A stretch of DNA of 64,000 nt from Anniella stebbinsi. Taxonomy: Eukaryota > Chordata > Lepidosauria > Squamata > Anniellidae. The stretch covers positions 401,983,154-402,047,153 of the forward strand of contig JARDYH010000001.1 of NCBI GenBank assembly GCA_029215795.1, given 5' to 3'. Positions 33,400 to 45,971 of this stretch are shown here, in pieces. Within the stretch, counting starts at the first letter, position 1, and every line of letters begins with the position of its first letter. The position numbers and the translations under genes are program-made. Under the pieces are notes generated by a model. It worked only from the letters and a program-made list of their open reading frames with translations, was not told the origin of the DNA and ran no database searches.

Positions 33400-33745
33400 G
33401 TCATCAAGAATAGGCATGGTTGGGTACCTCCCAAGGTCCCACACCCCAATAGGGCCCATTGACAAGAACACCTTGGCACTCTTCCTCTTCACCATTTTAA
33501 CCTGCTTGTTCACCTGTCTTTTGCTATGGCCCAGACAACAGCGGTGATGAGAACGAGCCTCAGCAGCCTACTTGCTCACTGGCTCCCTGTCTGTCAAAGC
33601 AAGGAAGTGGTAGCAGCGATGGGCAAGAGGCTGAAGGGCAACAGAAACTGGTGATAATGGCGGTGAGAAGGTAGACTCACTGAGGGAGGGGGACTATTGA
33701 TGGTTTCTTGCCCAAGGGCCCTCTAAAACCTGGAGACAGAACTTT
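33400..33745 (+). repeat. Unclassified interspersed repeat, uninterrupted copy
   Basis: This segment aligns with 30005-30102 plus 30616-30885 (shared GGCATGGT, CATTGACAAGA, TATGGCCCAGACAA, CTGGCTCCCTGTCTGTCAA and CTTGCCCAAGGGCCCT stretches). It shows the pre-insertion state of that copy. Confidence 0.65.
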
Positions 33746-34366
33746 CCCTAAGCTTGCCTTTTGCTTTCAAGTGTGGTGGTGGAGACTGTCCCGTTGCCAC
33801 CAGGGTTGCAAGGTTTAGCTCCCGGTCTTGTAGGCTTCTGGATGTGGAATTGGCGGTGGGGGGTATCTTGCCTTGACCTCAGGCAGAAAAACATTTTGGG
33901 CCAACATTGACCTTGGTCTCTGTTTTCCCAGTACTGAATATCTTGGCTTAAAACAGAGGGACTTTCTCTCTCCTCCCCCCCCCCCCATTTATTAAACATT
34001 CAACTCAAATTTCTGCATCTCTTGACATATGGCAGCTTTTTGGAAGGAACTTGATTCTTAGTTGCAAAGTTCAGCAGGTCATGAAGTTGGACTAGGGAAA
34101 ACAAAATTACATTAACCGGAAAATATTGATTTTGATATGAATTAATCAATTTCTAGCCACAACCTGTTGGAAGAATGTCTCTGTCCATTACTAATTATGT
34201 GCTTTATTAAAAGAAAAGACAAAAAAGAAGCCAGATCACAGAGATTGAATAAATAGGTTGTCTATTTTGTTGGGATATGGAGTTTTGTTACCTGTGTTCC
34301 ATTCACTTTTTGCAGATTGTTAGGTATCTTTCATTCCATTCTCCAATCATTGATGGAACTGGAGAT

Positions 34367-34610
34367 GTAGGGATGTATGAGAATTTCATTCCACTTGTAT
34401 TAATGCACATTAGCACTAATTCACATCTATGGTTCTGTTCATTACCACAAGTGCAAATTTGCATTAATGCATATTAGCACAAGTACGAATTTGTTTACAT
34501 CGCCCCTAAAGGTTTTAATTTTTTTTTATGCAGCCCACAAATTTGTGGAACATGCAGGTCAGATTCATAGAAATCTGAACTTACTTGAATCTGTTGCAGA
34601 TTTCTCTGAC
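34367..34610. repeat. hAT-like repeat (TAGGGATGTATGAGAATTTC end)
   Basis: TAGGGATGTATGAGAATTTC and the AGCACTAATTC and GCAGATTTCTCTGACATC blocks recur in the same order at 48248-48520. The left end matches the TAGGGATG-type termini of the hAT elements here; the right end is decayed and no duplication was found. Confidence 0.6.
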
Positions 34611-35602
34611 ATCTTAATAGGAGTTTTTCTTGTTTAAATAAAAACCTTGAGATTTGAACCAGAGCTCATTTTTTACATCAGAAAGTCAGTAATTTTGCTT
34701 AATTGATTCTGCTAGAAATCTGTTGCTTGTTCAGAGACCTTTCCCTGCGGTCTTTACAATCTGCCTGGACCTGAGCCTAACCATTTGGGCCTAGCTTTGA
34801 ATAGTTTGGGGCCTCATCATAGATCTGGAACTCCTCAGCAGTGTATATGTAGCCTGAAAGAAAAGGGGCCTTGACCCACTTTGGCAGAGAACATATTTCG
34901 CTATGCACTGAATTCAGATCTGGCAGACAGACTGTTGTGCTGTTCAAGAGGCGTGCATTTCTTAGCAATAATTTCGGCATTGATAGATTCAAACAGGCCA
35001 TCAAGTTGCATTTATAGAAATCAAGATAGGGAGGAGGAGAAAAGACATATGATGATTTATGCTTTGATGTGGCAGAAATATTGGCATTCAACTTCTGTTA
35101 GGAACCTCAGGGTTACTCTTGCCTTACTGTTCTCCCTATGTAATCATATTGCTGTTGCTCCAAACCCAGTACACCTGTGGCTAGCAGAAGGTATAGACTG
35201 GCCTCTTTTCAAGAATAAAGAACCCAATTTGCATGGCCACTACACAACATACAGGTTATTTGGGTTGTGCTACACTCCCCAGGAATGTCTGTTAAATCGA
35301 TTAAGGCATACCCTTAATGTGTCTCCTTAAACAAGGGGTATGTAGAAAACCTAGGCAATATTAGACACAGAGCTCTGTTGAATATCCTTCAGTCCAGTGT
35401 TAAGGTAGAAATTAGCCATTTCCATGGGATAGATCCCACCCCCAACATGAAAAATTACATAGGCTGCAACCCTAGACTATAAGAAGAGCCATGCTGGATT
35501 AGACTAAGGGTCTTCTCATCTGGCATTCTGTTCGCTCAACATTGTCATTGTGAACATTCACAACCTCCTCCTCCTTGGAATATTCCATTGGAAATATCTT
35601 GT

Positions 35603-35772
35603 AGGAGCCATAGCTTGGTGGCAGAGCACCTGTCTTGCATGAAGGTTTAATCCTCACATCTGGAAAAAGCCATTCCTGAAATCTTGGAGAGCTGCTGCCA
35701 GTCAGTGTTGGCAATGCTGGGCTAGCTAGACCAAGGGTCAGACTCCATATAAGGGAGCATCCTAGGTTCCTA
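35603..35772 (+). mobile_element. tRNA-derived MIR-like SINE, near full length
   Basis: AGCCATAGCTTGGTGGCAGA (A box), GGTTTAATCCTCACATCTGG (B box), TGGAGAGCTGCTGCCAGTCA and GGGCTAGCTAGACCAAGGG follow in order to a CCTAGGTTCCTATC end. It is the best-preserved plus-strand copy in the window. Confidence 0.75.
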
Positions 35773-37634
35773 TCTCATTGCCGATAGCTCTAAAAATGGG
35801 TACTAAAAGAAACCAAAACTAAACTTTTCATTCAATTACGTCATCATGTTAGAAGAAGAAAGAAAGAAAGCAAGCAAGCGTGAAGAGGGTGTGTTGAGGC
35901 GAAGTATTGCATTTCTCTCTTGCGAGAGGAGGAACCATGGTGAGCTGATTAGCTGGAAAACAAGAGTGAGCTTCAGAGATCTTCCACTGATTTTTGGCAG
36001 GATCTCACCTGCTACTCGCAGTCATGATGTGTTTCACTCGGCCAACTCATTGTTTATATTGTAGCTCTATGAGGTCCCAGTTCATAGGCTGAGCAAGGGA
36101 GAGGAGGGGAGGCCTTTGTTGCAGATGTGCACTGTGATTTTGTTGGCTCATGTGCAAAAGTGACTGTTGTAGCATCAGGTGGTTTTGGTTTGTTCAGATG
36201 AATTGGGTAAGAATGTTCTTGTTGCTGGGAATGCTTGGAGAGGAGCTTACCATTATGAAATGGAGGAGGAGGAGAAGCAGAAGAAGAGTCAAGGAAAATT
36301 GGTGGTGACTGGGACAAAAAAGGAGTGATTGGATGACATCATTCTGAGGAAGTTGACAGGGGCATCTTTCATTTTGATCATGCTGGCAGAGAAATTCCAC
36401 TGCAGCCCCTTATCTGTAGTTATGGAAAAGGGAAAGCCCAGGCAGGATACCAAACCTAACTTCCACCAACACTAGCTCCTGAATGCCACCTCTGGACTGG
36501 ATATCTGGACTCAACTTTTCCACATAGTGAGAAATGTCCATACCCCTCAAGAAGGTAGAAAAGATGGGAGGATGGATTATGGAGTAGCTACTAGGAGGGG
36601 AGTCCAGTGCCCCTTCCTGCTTGGCCTCCTGGACCCCCTGCCACTGAGCCACTGCCACTTACCAGACCTTGTTCACCGAGTGCCGAGTGGTCCATGAGTG
36701 CCTGGAAGCCACCTGTCCCCTTTACGAGCTGCCATTTTGTGTAAAAAAATTGTGGTTTGGGGCTTTCTGGGAATTTGTAAACTTCCCAGAAAAACCAGCA
36801 AAGGGTCTGTGGTCGGGGCCTCTGTGTATGTGTTCTTATAGTATTATTGCCTTCCCCTTACTATTTTGAGGGTGGGGAGGTTACAAAGCCAAATAATAAG
36901 AAAAAACCCACAACCATTCATATCAAACTGCAACTCGTCCCTCCCTCTGTTCCTTAAGAAGTTTCCGACACTATTTATGTTCCATTCAAGGTGGTTATTA
37001 AAAGATCAGTTTTCTGGAACTCCCTTCAGCTCTCCTGTGACATTTAATAATGCAAGGCGATTTGTTGTTAGTTTTAACCTGTCACTGCTTGAGCATTCGT
37101 TTCTAGCGTAGAAAATGGCACTTTTTATTATCTCCGCCTGAGAATTCCACGCTTTATTACTGCAGAGGGGGCGAAAAGCCTCATGAAAACAAACATGCAA
37201 TAGGTGTTGCGTCTTGCACACAGACAAATGTAGCTCATTTTTACTATCTACATGATCACGCTTTGGCATTTTATACAAAACGCAAAGCAACAAGGAAGAG
37301 AATCATGTTCAAACTCTCCAAACGAAACCTGAGCCATACGACTAATATTGATTCAGGCTCTAACAAGAGATTGCCCTATATTTGTTTTGATTTAAAGAGG
37401 CCCAGAGTCCATAGCTAATCCGTCTTTATATTTTTGAATAAATAGTGGTATGAGAGAAATACCATTAAAGTGAAAGCAGACAGGTAAAGAGAACATCAGG
37501 CGCTGAGATTGCTACCCATGCAGGATAGAGTGAGGTGGCTGCGGAGCAGGCACATCAGTGATTATGTGCACTGTATATGTGGCTGTTTGGCTTAGTATGT
37601 TCAGGGCAGCCCTTTTTGAAACCATTGTGATCGT

Positions 37635-37858
37635 AGGCTGAGTCCTACCAAGCAGGATACAGCGGTATGAAAGTGGTATATAAAACTCAGGAGCCACACC
37701 AAGCAGGATATAGTGGTATATGGAAAGTGTTAATGGGCCCCAACTGTTGTCAGTGCACTTCAATACCACTATAAAGCAGTAGTGTGGCTCCTGCCTTTTC
37801 TATACCGCTTTCATACCACTTTCATAGTGCAATATCCTGTTTGGTGTAGATGAGGCCT
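37635..37858. mobile_element. Palindromic MITE (CACCAAGCAGGATA family), 224 bp
   Basis: The left arm (CCAAGCAGGATACAGCGGTA, TGAAAGTGGTATA, AGGAGCCACAC) is the inverse of the right arm (GTGTGGCTCCTGCC, TACCACTTTCATAG, ATCCTGTTTGGTG). No convincing target duplication is visible. A relative sits at 15960-16110. Confidence 0.72.
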
Positions 37859-38059
37859 AGTGACCTCATAACCTTGACTAAAGATGGAATAATCTGCCAA
37901 ACTCTATTTCACTCATGTTCTCATTCCCCCACTGCTAAATGTAGTTTGTCTAATTTTTTGGCACCTAGTTGTGTAACTTCTTTCTTTTTTTATTTTGGAT
38001 CACACACAACATTGTATGCATTTTTGTTTGCATCCCCTCCCCCCCAGTATACAAATGTT

Positions 38060-38290
38060 TGCTACACATTCCTTTCAAATGTCTGCCTTTTTATGTGCAC
38101 TGTTTCAAATGCACACATGTTCACAAGTGTTTTATTATTATTTAACTCAGCATTTTTTGCACAGCTCCACAAATATGCCAAATACGTTTTGTCAGTGCTG
38201 TTTCGAATCCGTACATTTTTTGTACACACTGTTTCGAATATACACATTTTGTTATTGGTGTTGTGACCTGCATCACACACTTTGGGAAAG
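38060..38290. repeat. GTTTCAAATGCACACA-type dispersed repeat
   Basis: CACTGTTTCAAATGCACACA, CTGTTTCGAATCCGTACA and CTGTTTCGAATATACACA recur at 50-70-bp spacing. This is the same style as the AATGCACAC repeats elsewhere. Confidence 0.6.
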
Positions 38291-40424
38291 TATGGATTTC
38301 AACATCTAACTGTGTTCTGTTTCGTATTTAGGCTTAGGATGTGTGAATTTGGTAAGCTGGCATTAAAATGTAAATCAAAAGAATTTCTTATCCATACCTG
38401 GCCCTAACACAGAGGTGCATACAAGTGGTGGGTCAATGTAATTTCAGCAGGTACATTAGCCAATCATTGGCCTTGCTTGCTCCTGCATCTGAATAAGTGG
38501 GAAACCAGGCCAGGATAGTTGAATCTGGGAGGAAGGAACAACTAGTGTCCTGGATGTGGAGGTTGTCTTAACATGAAAGAGGATGAGCATTTTGGTGTGT
38601 ATGTGTGAGACAGAAATCACATGAGCAGTTTGCTGTTGTCAACATCCAGCACTCAGCTCATACATTACTTCTCCCACATTTTTGCAGTGATGGAGGTCGG
38701 TCCATGTAGGACAATTTTGCATCTAAGGCTGGAGCTGTGCTGTCATATCGTGGTGTCTGTACCTTATCAAAACTCAGTGTGAGAAAACTGGCTCTAAGCT
38801 TCCAGGCACTGAGCTATTAGCACAAAGTTTTAAAACAGATACACCCTGTACTAGGCTTTTTCTTGGCAGCCAAATGCTGGGAAAGATCCTAAATAAATTT
38901 AACTTTATTAGGCCAAGATTTATGTGTGTTTTGTCAGTCATTCTCCAAATTGAGAATGAACAAGTCAAAAACACCACGGGAGATGCTCTGAGATATCCAT
39001 CTCATTTGGGCCATTGTGTTATTAATTGCACATTTTTATATAAAAAAATACCAGCTTGGTGTGCACATATGGTCTATCAATGGATGGCTGTAATTTATCA
39101 TGTGTAAGCAGAACAATGCAATCCCCATCACTCCAGCAGAACCAGAAAAACAACAACAACTTAAAAGCGAACTCACTTCTCCCATCATCAAACTAAAGGA
39201 GGCAATTAAACAGGTCACAATCTCACCCAAAGTTTACTGCAGAAAGATAATTCTACTTCTTCTACACCTTCTCGCCCATTGAATCAGATGCACATTGGTG
39301 ACATCCACCTATCTGTTTTAAAGTAGAGTTAGATTTGCTATTTCCTGCTATGATCTCTAAAATTATTTAAGAATATCACCCATGTTCCATGACCTCATGA
39401 TGAGGAGGAGATGCAGATTTATTCTTAGTTTCTTTTTTTTGGTTTGGTTTTTTGTTTTGATACTTAACAACTGTGCTACAAAGTCACATTGGATGCATTA
39501 TGTTTCAACATCATGGCTTGAATCCTGCAAATGCCATTAGGTGAGGAAGCAAGATTTGGTCATTTTAGACTACTATACTGCTAGAAAACCACGTCAAAAG
39601 TCTAAAATAGGCAATTCTGCCCTCAAAACAATCAAGGCTTCCTTCATGGTTCCTGCCACTCAGAGAATTGGGTAAATAAAAATAAAAAACCCACCTCATC
39701 GGAACAAATTTCTCACCCATCCCTAGGCATGACTCATCAGTTAATTTGTATGCTAAATCCCTCTTTGACTGTGTCCAGTATTACTGTGAAGCTTCCCATT
39801 CTGCTGAGAAATATTTTAATCCTTCTTTTGAATTTTGCTAAGCTCTTCACCTGAATTGTGTAATAAGGGAAGAAGACTGGTTTCAGATCAAGGGATGTTT
39901 TTTAAAATAAAAAACAGTAATATTGCATATTATGGATGAAGTCTTCAATTAAATAAATCCTTTGGTTAGCTAATTTAATGGCTTGATTACAGATTAAAAT
40001 AGAGCTGCATTTAATTGGATTTGGCCACTTGGCTCCTCTCAATTGCTGGTATTGGGACTTACGTCATTTCTGTTCTATCTGGTTCATTTCCCCCTGTAAT
40101 AGAACCACATGCATGTGTATTCACTTGCATCTGACTGACGGATCCCAATCCATGGACCCCAGCACTTGCCCAGCTCATCATGCATGCAGGTGCCTGCTCC
40201 CTTGCCCGCCGCCATTTTCCACAAAATGGCTGCTCGTTCTTTTCCATAACTATCCCTTTTGCACAAAGGGCAGCCTTAAAGGGGCCAGTTCCACAACATT
40301 ACAGGCATACAGGCGCTCATTGGGCCTTTTAGAATATCACGGCATGGGGGGCTGCATAAAAAGCAATGAAGCTATCAATCAGTGGTTAGGGGAACGGAGT
40401 TGTGACAGGGGAACCCCATGAGGG

Positions 40425-40492
40425 CCAGATCTGAAGTAGACAATATTGGGTTGGATGGACCAATGGTCTCACTTCATGTATGGCAAGATCAT
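40425..40492 (+). mobile_element. tRNA-derived SINE 3' remnant
   Basis: GTAGACAATATTGGGTTGGA followed by TGGACCAATGGTCTCACTTC is the tail part of the MIR-like SINE. Confidence 0.5.
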
Positions 40493-41117
40493 GTGGTCAT
40501 ATGCTGACTCATTTGCATGGATCTATGCAGTCACCTGCATCCCGGCGCATTTTCTGTCCACATCTTCCTTCTAGTCTGAGTGCTGTGGTGGGGAGCACTG
40601 GTCTCTAGCTCCTGCAGTTACATTGCTGGGCTCTTGAGTCAGCGAGCTCACTGGGACATGCTGGTGTATCCCTGTTCCAAAGAAATGGTTTAGCCCAGAG
40701 TCCCAGACCTGCTGGCTAATTTCTGAACTATACTGCAGATGGTAACCATGAATCCTATGTCTTAAGCGGGGAGACAATGAACTTGGCAGGTTGAAGTCTC
40801 AGGGCAGTCTCGGAAGAATCAATTTCATGCAATTTGCTTTACCTCATCCATCCAAAGTGGGAGAGGAATGTGATTTATGATGTCATGTTCTCATGCAGAC
40901 CTGCTGCCTGTCTCTTTAGCAACATCTTTATTGAGACACGCCTTGAACCGTAAGCTTGTTTTTCAAGCCAAGGAAATTACTGATCATGTCCCATCGTGAA
41001 CGAAACTGCCAAGGCGGAGTTAATGGCGAAGACAGGCTTGCTTCTAGTCATTTTTCTTCATCGTCCTGCAAGATCACAGCAATTTCAGTCGCAAATGCTG
41101 TTTGGCCCAGGTTAGCC

Positions 41118-41292
41118 TAGGGTGACCCTATGGAAAGGAGGACAGGGCTCTTGTATCTTTAACAGTTGCATAGAAAAGGGAATTTCTGCAGGTGTCATTT
41201 GTATGCACGCAGCACCTGGTGAAATTCCCTCTTCATCACAACTGTTCAAGCTGCAGGAGCCCTGCTGTCTATTGTATCTGGTCACTCTAGTA
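41118..41292. mobile_element. TIR MITE (AGGGTGACC ends)
   Basis: AGGGTGACCCTATGGAAAGG and GAGGACAGGGCTC at the left are mirrored by GGAGCCCTGCTGTC and ATTGTATCTGGTCACTCT at the right. TAACAGTTG and its inverse lie inside. No protein is encoded. Confidence 0.68.
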
Positions 41293-43234
41293 TAGCTTCT
41301 GCAGCTTTAACTGTGAATTGTATCTAATCTTAGACCTACTTAGAGTAGACCCATTGCAATGAATGGGATGTAAGTGAAGTCTAATCTAAAAAAATGTCTT
41401 GTCCCATAACCCCTCTCAAAGAACAAAACGTGAATCATGGTTACCTATTGAATGCACAATTGGCTTATTTTTAAATAATACAATAATATTTGGGCAACGT
41501 ATCCTCAACGGTGAATATGCAGTTTTTACTAGGAGTGCAAAAATACAGAGGTCCGAAGCATCCCTCCACCTTTGCCAGGGAGGAAACGCCCCAGCTCTGT
41601 TTCGTTTGAGTGCTTTTCCATTTTGAAGCAGGTTTTACATTCTGCTGAAGTTATTAAGTTACCCATTGCTTTAGAAGTTATCTACATAACTTTTGGCGTG
41701 GATCCCAGCCAACCTATGAGCTCTTAAGCTAGCAGCCAGCTTGATACACACTAAATTGGGCTCTTAGAGTCTCTTTAATTCAAATCAAGCAACTCACCCC
41801 TAAAATTTCCAGTGTCAATTTATCTGCAACACTGAAGATCAGGCTGGTTTGGTTCTAGCAAATAATACTCTTTGTATTAACTAAATGCATGAATGCCCAG
41901 AGGTTTGCATCTGGCCTCACTCTACAGGCCGATTTTTAATTGAATGAGAAAGATTTGAATGAGAAAGATTTGGGGCACCATCAATGTCACTTCCTCAGTC
42001 ACGACATGGAACTCTCCCTCTGTCCACATTTTCTCACTGCAAGATCTGGGACATTTCCTGAGAGTTTGGCCAGAGATGGCTCACTCTGTCTGATCAGTAA
42101 ACTCTGCCTGTTTCCCCCCCCCCCACACACACACACACTCTAATGCCTTTTTGAGTGGAAGCATCTTCCATTGTTCTTATTTTCATTTCCAAATTCAGCA
42201 GAGAGTGCTGTGAGTCTGCAGGCTGCCTCAGCTTTCTGCGCCTTTGGTTCATTCATGCCCCCCTCCACCGATTTCTGATTGTTTACAACAAGATTCCTAC
42301 ACAGGCATCGCTAAAAGATTGCACTAAAAAGAATGTTTTCTTTTTGTGCCTGGTGAGGAAGGCTAGCTTCCAACCCATCTCACTCTAGAGATGCAACTTG
42401 CTTTTGAGCATTCAACCTGCCTCCTTTTCTGATTCCAGATCTGGTTTCCAGTTTGAAAATCTAGCCAGGTTTTTACAGGGAAAGCTAATAAATAATTTAA
42501 CTTCCCCACAATGTAAAACCCATCAAGATTTTAATTTTAAAAGTATGAAATGGGAATCCCTTCACCCAGCAGGGTTTATTAGCTTCAGTATAAAATGTTC
42601 CAGACATGTAATTGGTTGCAATTTGGCACCTGAAAAAGGTAGAAAGTTTTCATGCTGTCCAAAAATGCAAAGAGGGGAAAAAAGATAAAAAGGAAAGAAA
42701 AGCTGGACTTACATTTATTTATTTATTTTTTAAAAGTTCTTTGCTCCACAGTCCAACTCTGAAATACACACATGTTACATTCTGGAAATGCTTCCAACAT
42801 ATGGAATCACATCTCCCAAGAAATCTATTTGGCATTCTGAGTATTGGCAATTAAGGGTGATTATGATGTTGTCCAGCTCATTCACTCTTTTGAAAGCCAA
42901 TGCTGAAGCAGGAAAGGAGATGTGAAGATAGTTTAACATGCGAGCTATGAAACCAAGCCTTCATTTACAAGAACCTAAAAGATTCATTTCAACTATATTT
43001 CCTTATTGCATATAAAATATTCTATACTAACAATTCACTGCATTTAGAATTCCAGCGCCGTGGACAATCCATTTAATCACAACACCGAGAACAAGAACAA
43101 GCAGCTCAAACCCTGAATTATTTTGGGGAGATGGGGACAGGGATTTACAAGATAATATGCCTGGATAAAAAAGAAAATGTTTTAGCTCAGTGCTGGAAAG
43201 TTTGCAATGTGGGCACCATGTCAGGTCTATAATA

Positions 43235-43350
43235 TGGGCCTCTCCAGATCTTGTTTGATTCCAACTCCCATCATCCATGGTCATGCTGGCTGGGGCTGAT
43301 GGGAATTGGGGTACAATAGTATCAAGAGGGCCACAGGTCAGGAACCTTAG
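43235..43350. mobile_element. hAT-type palindromic MITE, diverged copy
   Basis: CCAACTCCCATCATCCATGG, GCTGGCTGGGGCTGATGGGA and TGGGGTACAATAGTATC preserve the palindrome of the 135-bp family, but the ends are worn. Confidence 0.6.
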
Positions 43351-43904
43351 GAAGGTACTTTCTGGGACTGTTTTTTTTTTTTTTTGAGTTTACACATGTT
43401 GAGTTAGGTTCTCCATATATCCATATATAGGATCATCATGGGAATACCTTGTCCAGACATTTGAATGGGCTCATTTTCTGGTGGTGTTTTAATAACAAGG
43501 TTGCACTGGCAAACCAAACTTAGGCTGGTCATCCATGATGAATATCAGACAGAACTTGGACAAACATACTAGTTTTTAAGTACAGATCCAATCTTTGTAC
43601 AATTTTGTTATTAACCGTTGTACCCCTGCCAGCACTTTTATTTAATTTCTAGGCCTTTGATATTTTTTTGGAGGGAAATAACCAAAGAAGTATATTATGA
43701 ACTATTAAAATAAAATAAAAGTTAAAGCTTTAATAGGCATATTCCATATGAAAAATTAGTATTTTAAGTCCAGACCGAGAAAAAGCTTGCCAGGCAGATC
43801 TGTGCTGCAGGTATTCAGATTCAATTGTCATTGTCTCAGGCAATTTAGCATCCATTCCTCTTTTAACAATGTTGGCCCTTAATTTATTTTTATTTTATGA
43901 TAAA

Positions 43905-44065
43905 ATTGATGTAGAAATGCATACCTTCAGAGGAAAAAAATGTCTTTTTAGAAATGCATATGTTGTTTGTATTTTCCAATACATTGTAAAAAATGTGTGT
44001 AACTACAAATCATGCAGATTTTTTTTTTTTAAAAAAAGAAATCTACACTTTAATGTAGAAATGGA
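43905..44065. repeat. GTAGAAATGCATA-type dispersed repeat
   Basis: GATGTAGAAATGCATACCTT, TTTAGAAATGCATATGTTG and ATGTAGAAATGGAGTGGAA recur around A- and T-rich tracts. Confidence 0.5.
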
Positions 44066-44905
44066 GTGGAACAGACTAATGATCCCTGTAAAATGGACGC
44101 TGCCTGGAAATAGAGAAAGCCATCGTGCTTAAAAGCACATAGGGATGAGATAATCCCCTTGCATGTTCCTCTGACTTGCTCTGACTTGCATTCCTCCCGA
44201 CTTCTTGTTCAGCTATGAGCATTTCTGAAATAAGGTCCAGAATTGGAATACACAGCTCAAGTGTAAGGGATGTGCAAGTGACTGGCAGGGTGTCAGGACC
44301 ATGGACAGATCACAGGGGAGATGGATGCATTGCTAAGGGCAGCAGGCAGCTATCTGCAAGGGTTACTCCGCGTCTGGTCAAGCACCTCCTGTATCTCAAA
44401 GACCGCTTATAAGTAGGTTGTGGCTCAGGCTCCACCTCCATAGGAAACTTCAGATTACAATTAAAGTGGGCAAACTCTGACCTAGGGTAGCCTGTTACTG
44501 CTTCTCAGTGTGGTGTGGCAAGGAAGGCTGAGTCACACCGAGTGTTCTGGAGAGGAGTGACTCATACTTGATGCTTTCCAAAATGAAATGGTTTCAGGAA
44601 CCATTGATGGATGATGTGGGGATTCTGGAAGCAATTCTTCCTCTTCTTGGCTTGTGGAATTTGCAGAAATATGTTTTCAAGTGACTGCACCCCTAGAGAT
44701 GTGTTCTTCATAAGTCTTGGACTCTGTAACCTTGTCAGGTACCTCCTCTGATGAGGAGCATCCAAAGTCATCTCTGGATTCTGGGCCATTCGCTCATGGT
44801 TGGCTGCACTAGTTTACCTTCTGCCTCTAAATTCTTTCTTCTTATCTTGCTTGTCTTGTTTGGAACAGTTACATTGATTTCCTGTTGCCCTACTTTCTGT
44901 CTTTA

Positions 44906-44909
<4 letters not shown>

Positions 44910-44936
<27 letters not shown>
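44910..44936. repeat. (TC)n microsatellite at the 3' splice site
   Basis: Thirteen TC units run into CTTTTTCTTTTACAG, so the microsatellite forms most of the polypyrimidine tract of the exon starting at 44950. Confidence 0.95.
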
Positions 44937-44940
<4 letters not shown>

Positions 44941-44949
44941 CTTTTACAG

Positions 44950-45125
44950 CATTGCGGAGTCGATCAGGTCGATCTATTATCAATGGGAACTGGGCAATTG
45001 ACCGACCTGGGAGATATGAGGGAGGAGGAACCCTCTTCACCTACAAACGCCCCAATGAAATCTCAAGCACTGCCGGGGAATCCTTTTTAGCAGATGGTCC
45101 AACAAACGAAATTTTGGATGTCTAT
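44950..45125 (+). CDS. THSD4: THSD4 exon: spacer domain
   Basis: This 176-bp exon completes the split Ala codon and then encodes LRSRSGRSIINGNWAIDRPG, a stretch with GGGTLFTYKRPNEISSTAGE, and ends in DGPTNEILDVY. The GRSIINGNW and GTLFTYKR segments are characteristic of the ADAMTS-like spacer domain, a beta-rich module used for matrix binding. The acceptor is TTTTACAG at 44949 and the donor is GTAAGA at 45126; the exon enters in phase 1 and leaves in phase 0. It shares no frame breaks and joins in frame to 24347-24551 and 45764-45860. The residues match mammalian THSD4 closely as I recall it. Confidence 0.93.
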
Positions 45126-45694
45126 GTAAGATGCAAATATTTAGCATAATAATCCCATTCCTCCTAACCATAAATCCTTTCTATTCTATCTCATTGTCCT
45201 AAAGAACCCCCCCCTTAATAATCAGGAGTTTACAAACCACCTCCTAAGAGGAGAAGATACTGCTTTGCAGCACAGACCCTGTGCATGTATAGTCACCAGT
45301 AAGTCCTACTTAGTTTGAACAGGATGATTATTTATCACTTTTCTATCTTCCAGGTAGAGTCAGTGTCGTTATTCCACCTGATCCTCAGAAATCCTGTGGA
45401 ATCGGCTAGATTGAGAGATAGTACTTGGCTTTAGGTCATCCAGTGAGCTTCAGGTGTTGTGGGAGAAATGAGGGAACATAATTTAGAGGATTGTGGGTGG
45501 ATGGGAGCTTTGGTGATTGCAATTGAGGGAGGGGTGGGAGTGAGGAATTCCTCTACAGCTCCACTTAAAAGTTGATCTGGAGAAGAATTCAGGTTTCATA
45601 TTACTCACCGTGTAATCCTTGAAAACTCATATTTATGAGCCTCAAAATAGGGGTCTCTGTGATATACCTAGTCCATTTGCTTGCGATGGAGATG

Positions 45695-45727
<33 letters not shown>

Positions 45728-45763
45728 CAGCCCATATGTTTACTTGGCTTTTTCTTGTCTTAG
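45126..45763 (+). other. THSD4: THSD4 intron, 638 bp
   Basis: No gene or clear element is visible apart from the (CA)n tract at 45700-45727, just before the acceptor. Confidence 0.85.
45700..45727. repeat. (CA)n microsatellite
   Basis: Fourteen uninterrupted CA units lie 36 bp upstream of the exon. Confidence 0.95.
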
Positions 45764-45860
45764 ATTATTCATCAGCAGCCAAACCCAGGTATACATTATG
45801 AGTACATCATTCCGGGGCCCAACGTCATTAGCCCTCAGGTACCTCTTCATAGACGGCCAG
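45764..45860 (+). CDS. THSD4: THSD4 exon: end of spacer domain
   Basis: The 97-bp exon encodes IIHQQPNPGIHYEYIIPGPN then VISPQVPLHRRP and one base of a Gly codon. HQQPNPGIHYEYI is the conserved last strand region of the spacer in this family. The acceptor is GTCTTAG at 45763. I take the donor GTAAGA at 45861; an earlier GTACCT at 45839 would drop VPLHRRP and break the phase with the next exon, so it is rejected. Entry is phase 0 and exit is phase 1. It links the spacer to the proline-rich linker encoded by the next exon. Confidence 0.92.
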
Positions 45861-45937
45861 GTAAGACAACCTGTTTCTTTCTCAAAGCTTTGCCTGCTGC
45901 CTCTTACTCAGATAAACTCTGTAAGTTTAGATATTTC

Positions 45938-45969
<32 letters not shown>
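45938..45969. repeat. (AAT)n microsatellite
   Basis: About ten AAT units lead into (TTTA)n of the following LINE tail. Confidence 0.95.

Positions 45970-45971
<2 letters not shown>

Larger units (their letters stand above)
24552..44949 (+). other. THSD4: THSD4 intron, 20.4 kb
   Basis: The intron runs from the GTAAGT donor to the TTTTACAG acceptor. It contains the 4.23-kb palindromic element at its start and the repeats listed separately. In about 31626-32155, 32230-33395, 34620-35460, 35780-37630, 38300-40420, 41300-43230 and 44070-44905 I see no further gene and only AT-rich or low-complexity DNA. Small ORFs in these stretches (for example 34881-35330) lack any recognisable motif. Confidence 0.85.

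Noticed and set aside
34881..35330. A 149-codon open frame in the large intron
   Set aside because: It shows no recognisable domain, no splice or promoter context, and its length is within chance for AT-rich intron DNA of this size.
37635..37858. Possible 8-bp duplication GTGATCGT / GTGACCTC at the palindromic MITE
   Set aside because: Only 5 of 8 positions agree, which is too weak to call.
45838..45860. Earlier splice donor CAG|GTACCT at 45839
   Set aside because: Using it would break the phase with the next exon and drop VPLHRRP, which matches the protein family as remembered; GTAAGA at 45861 keeps the frame.
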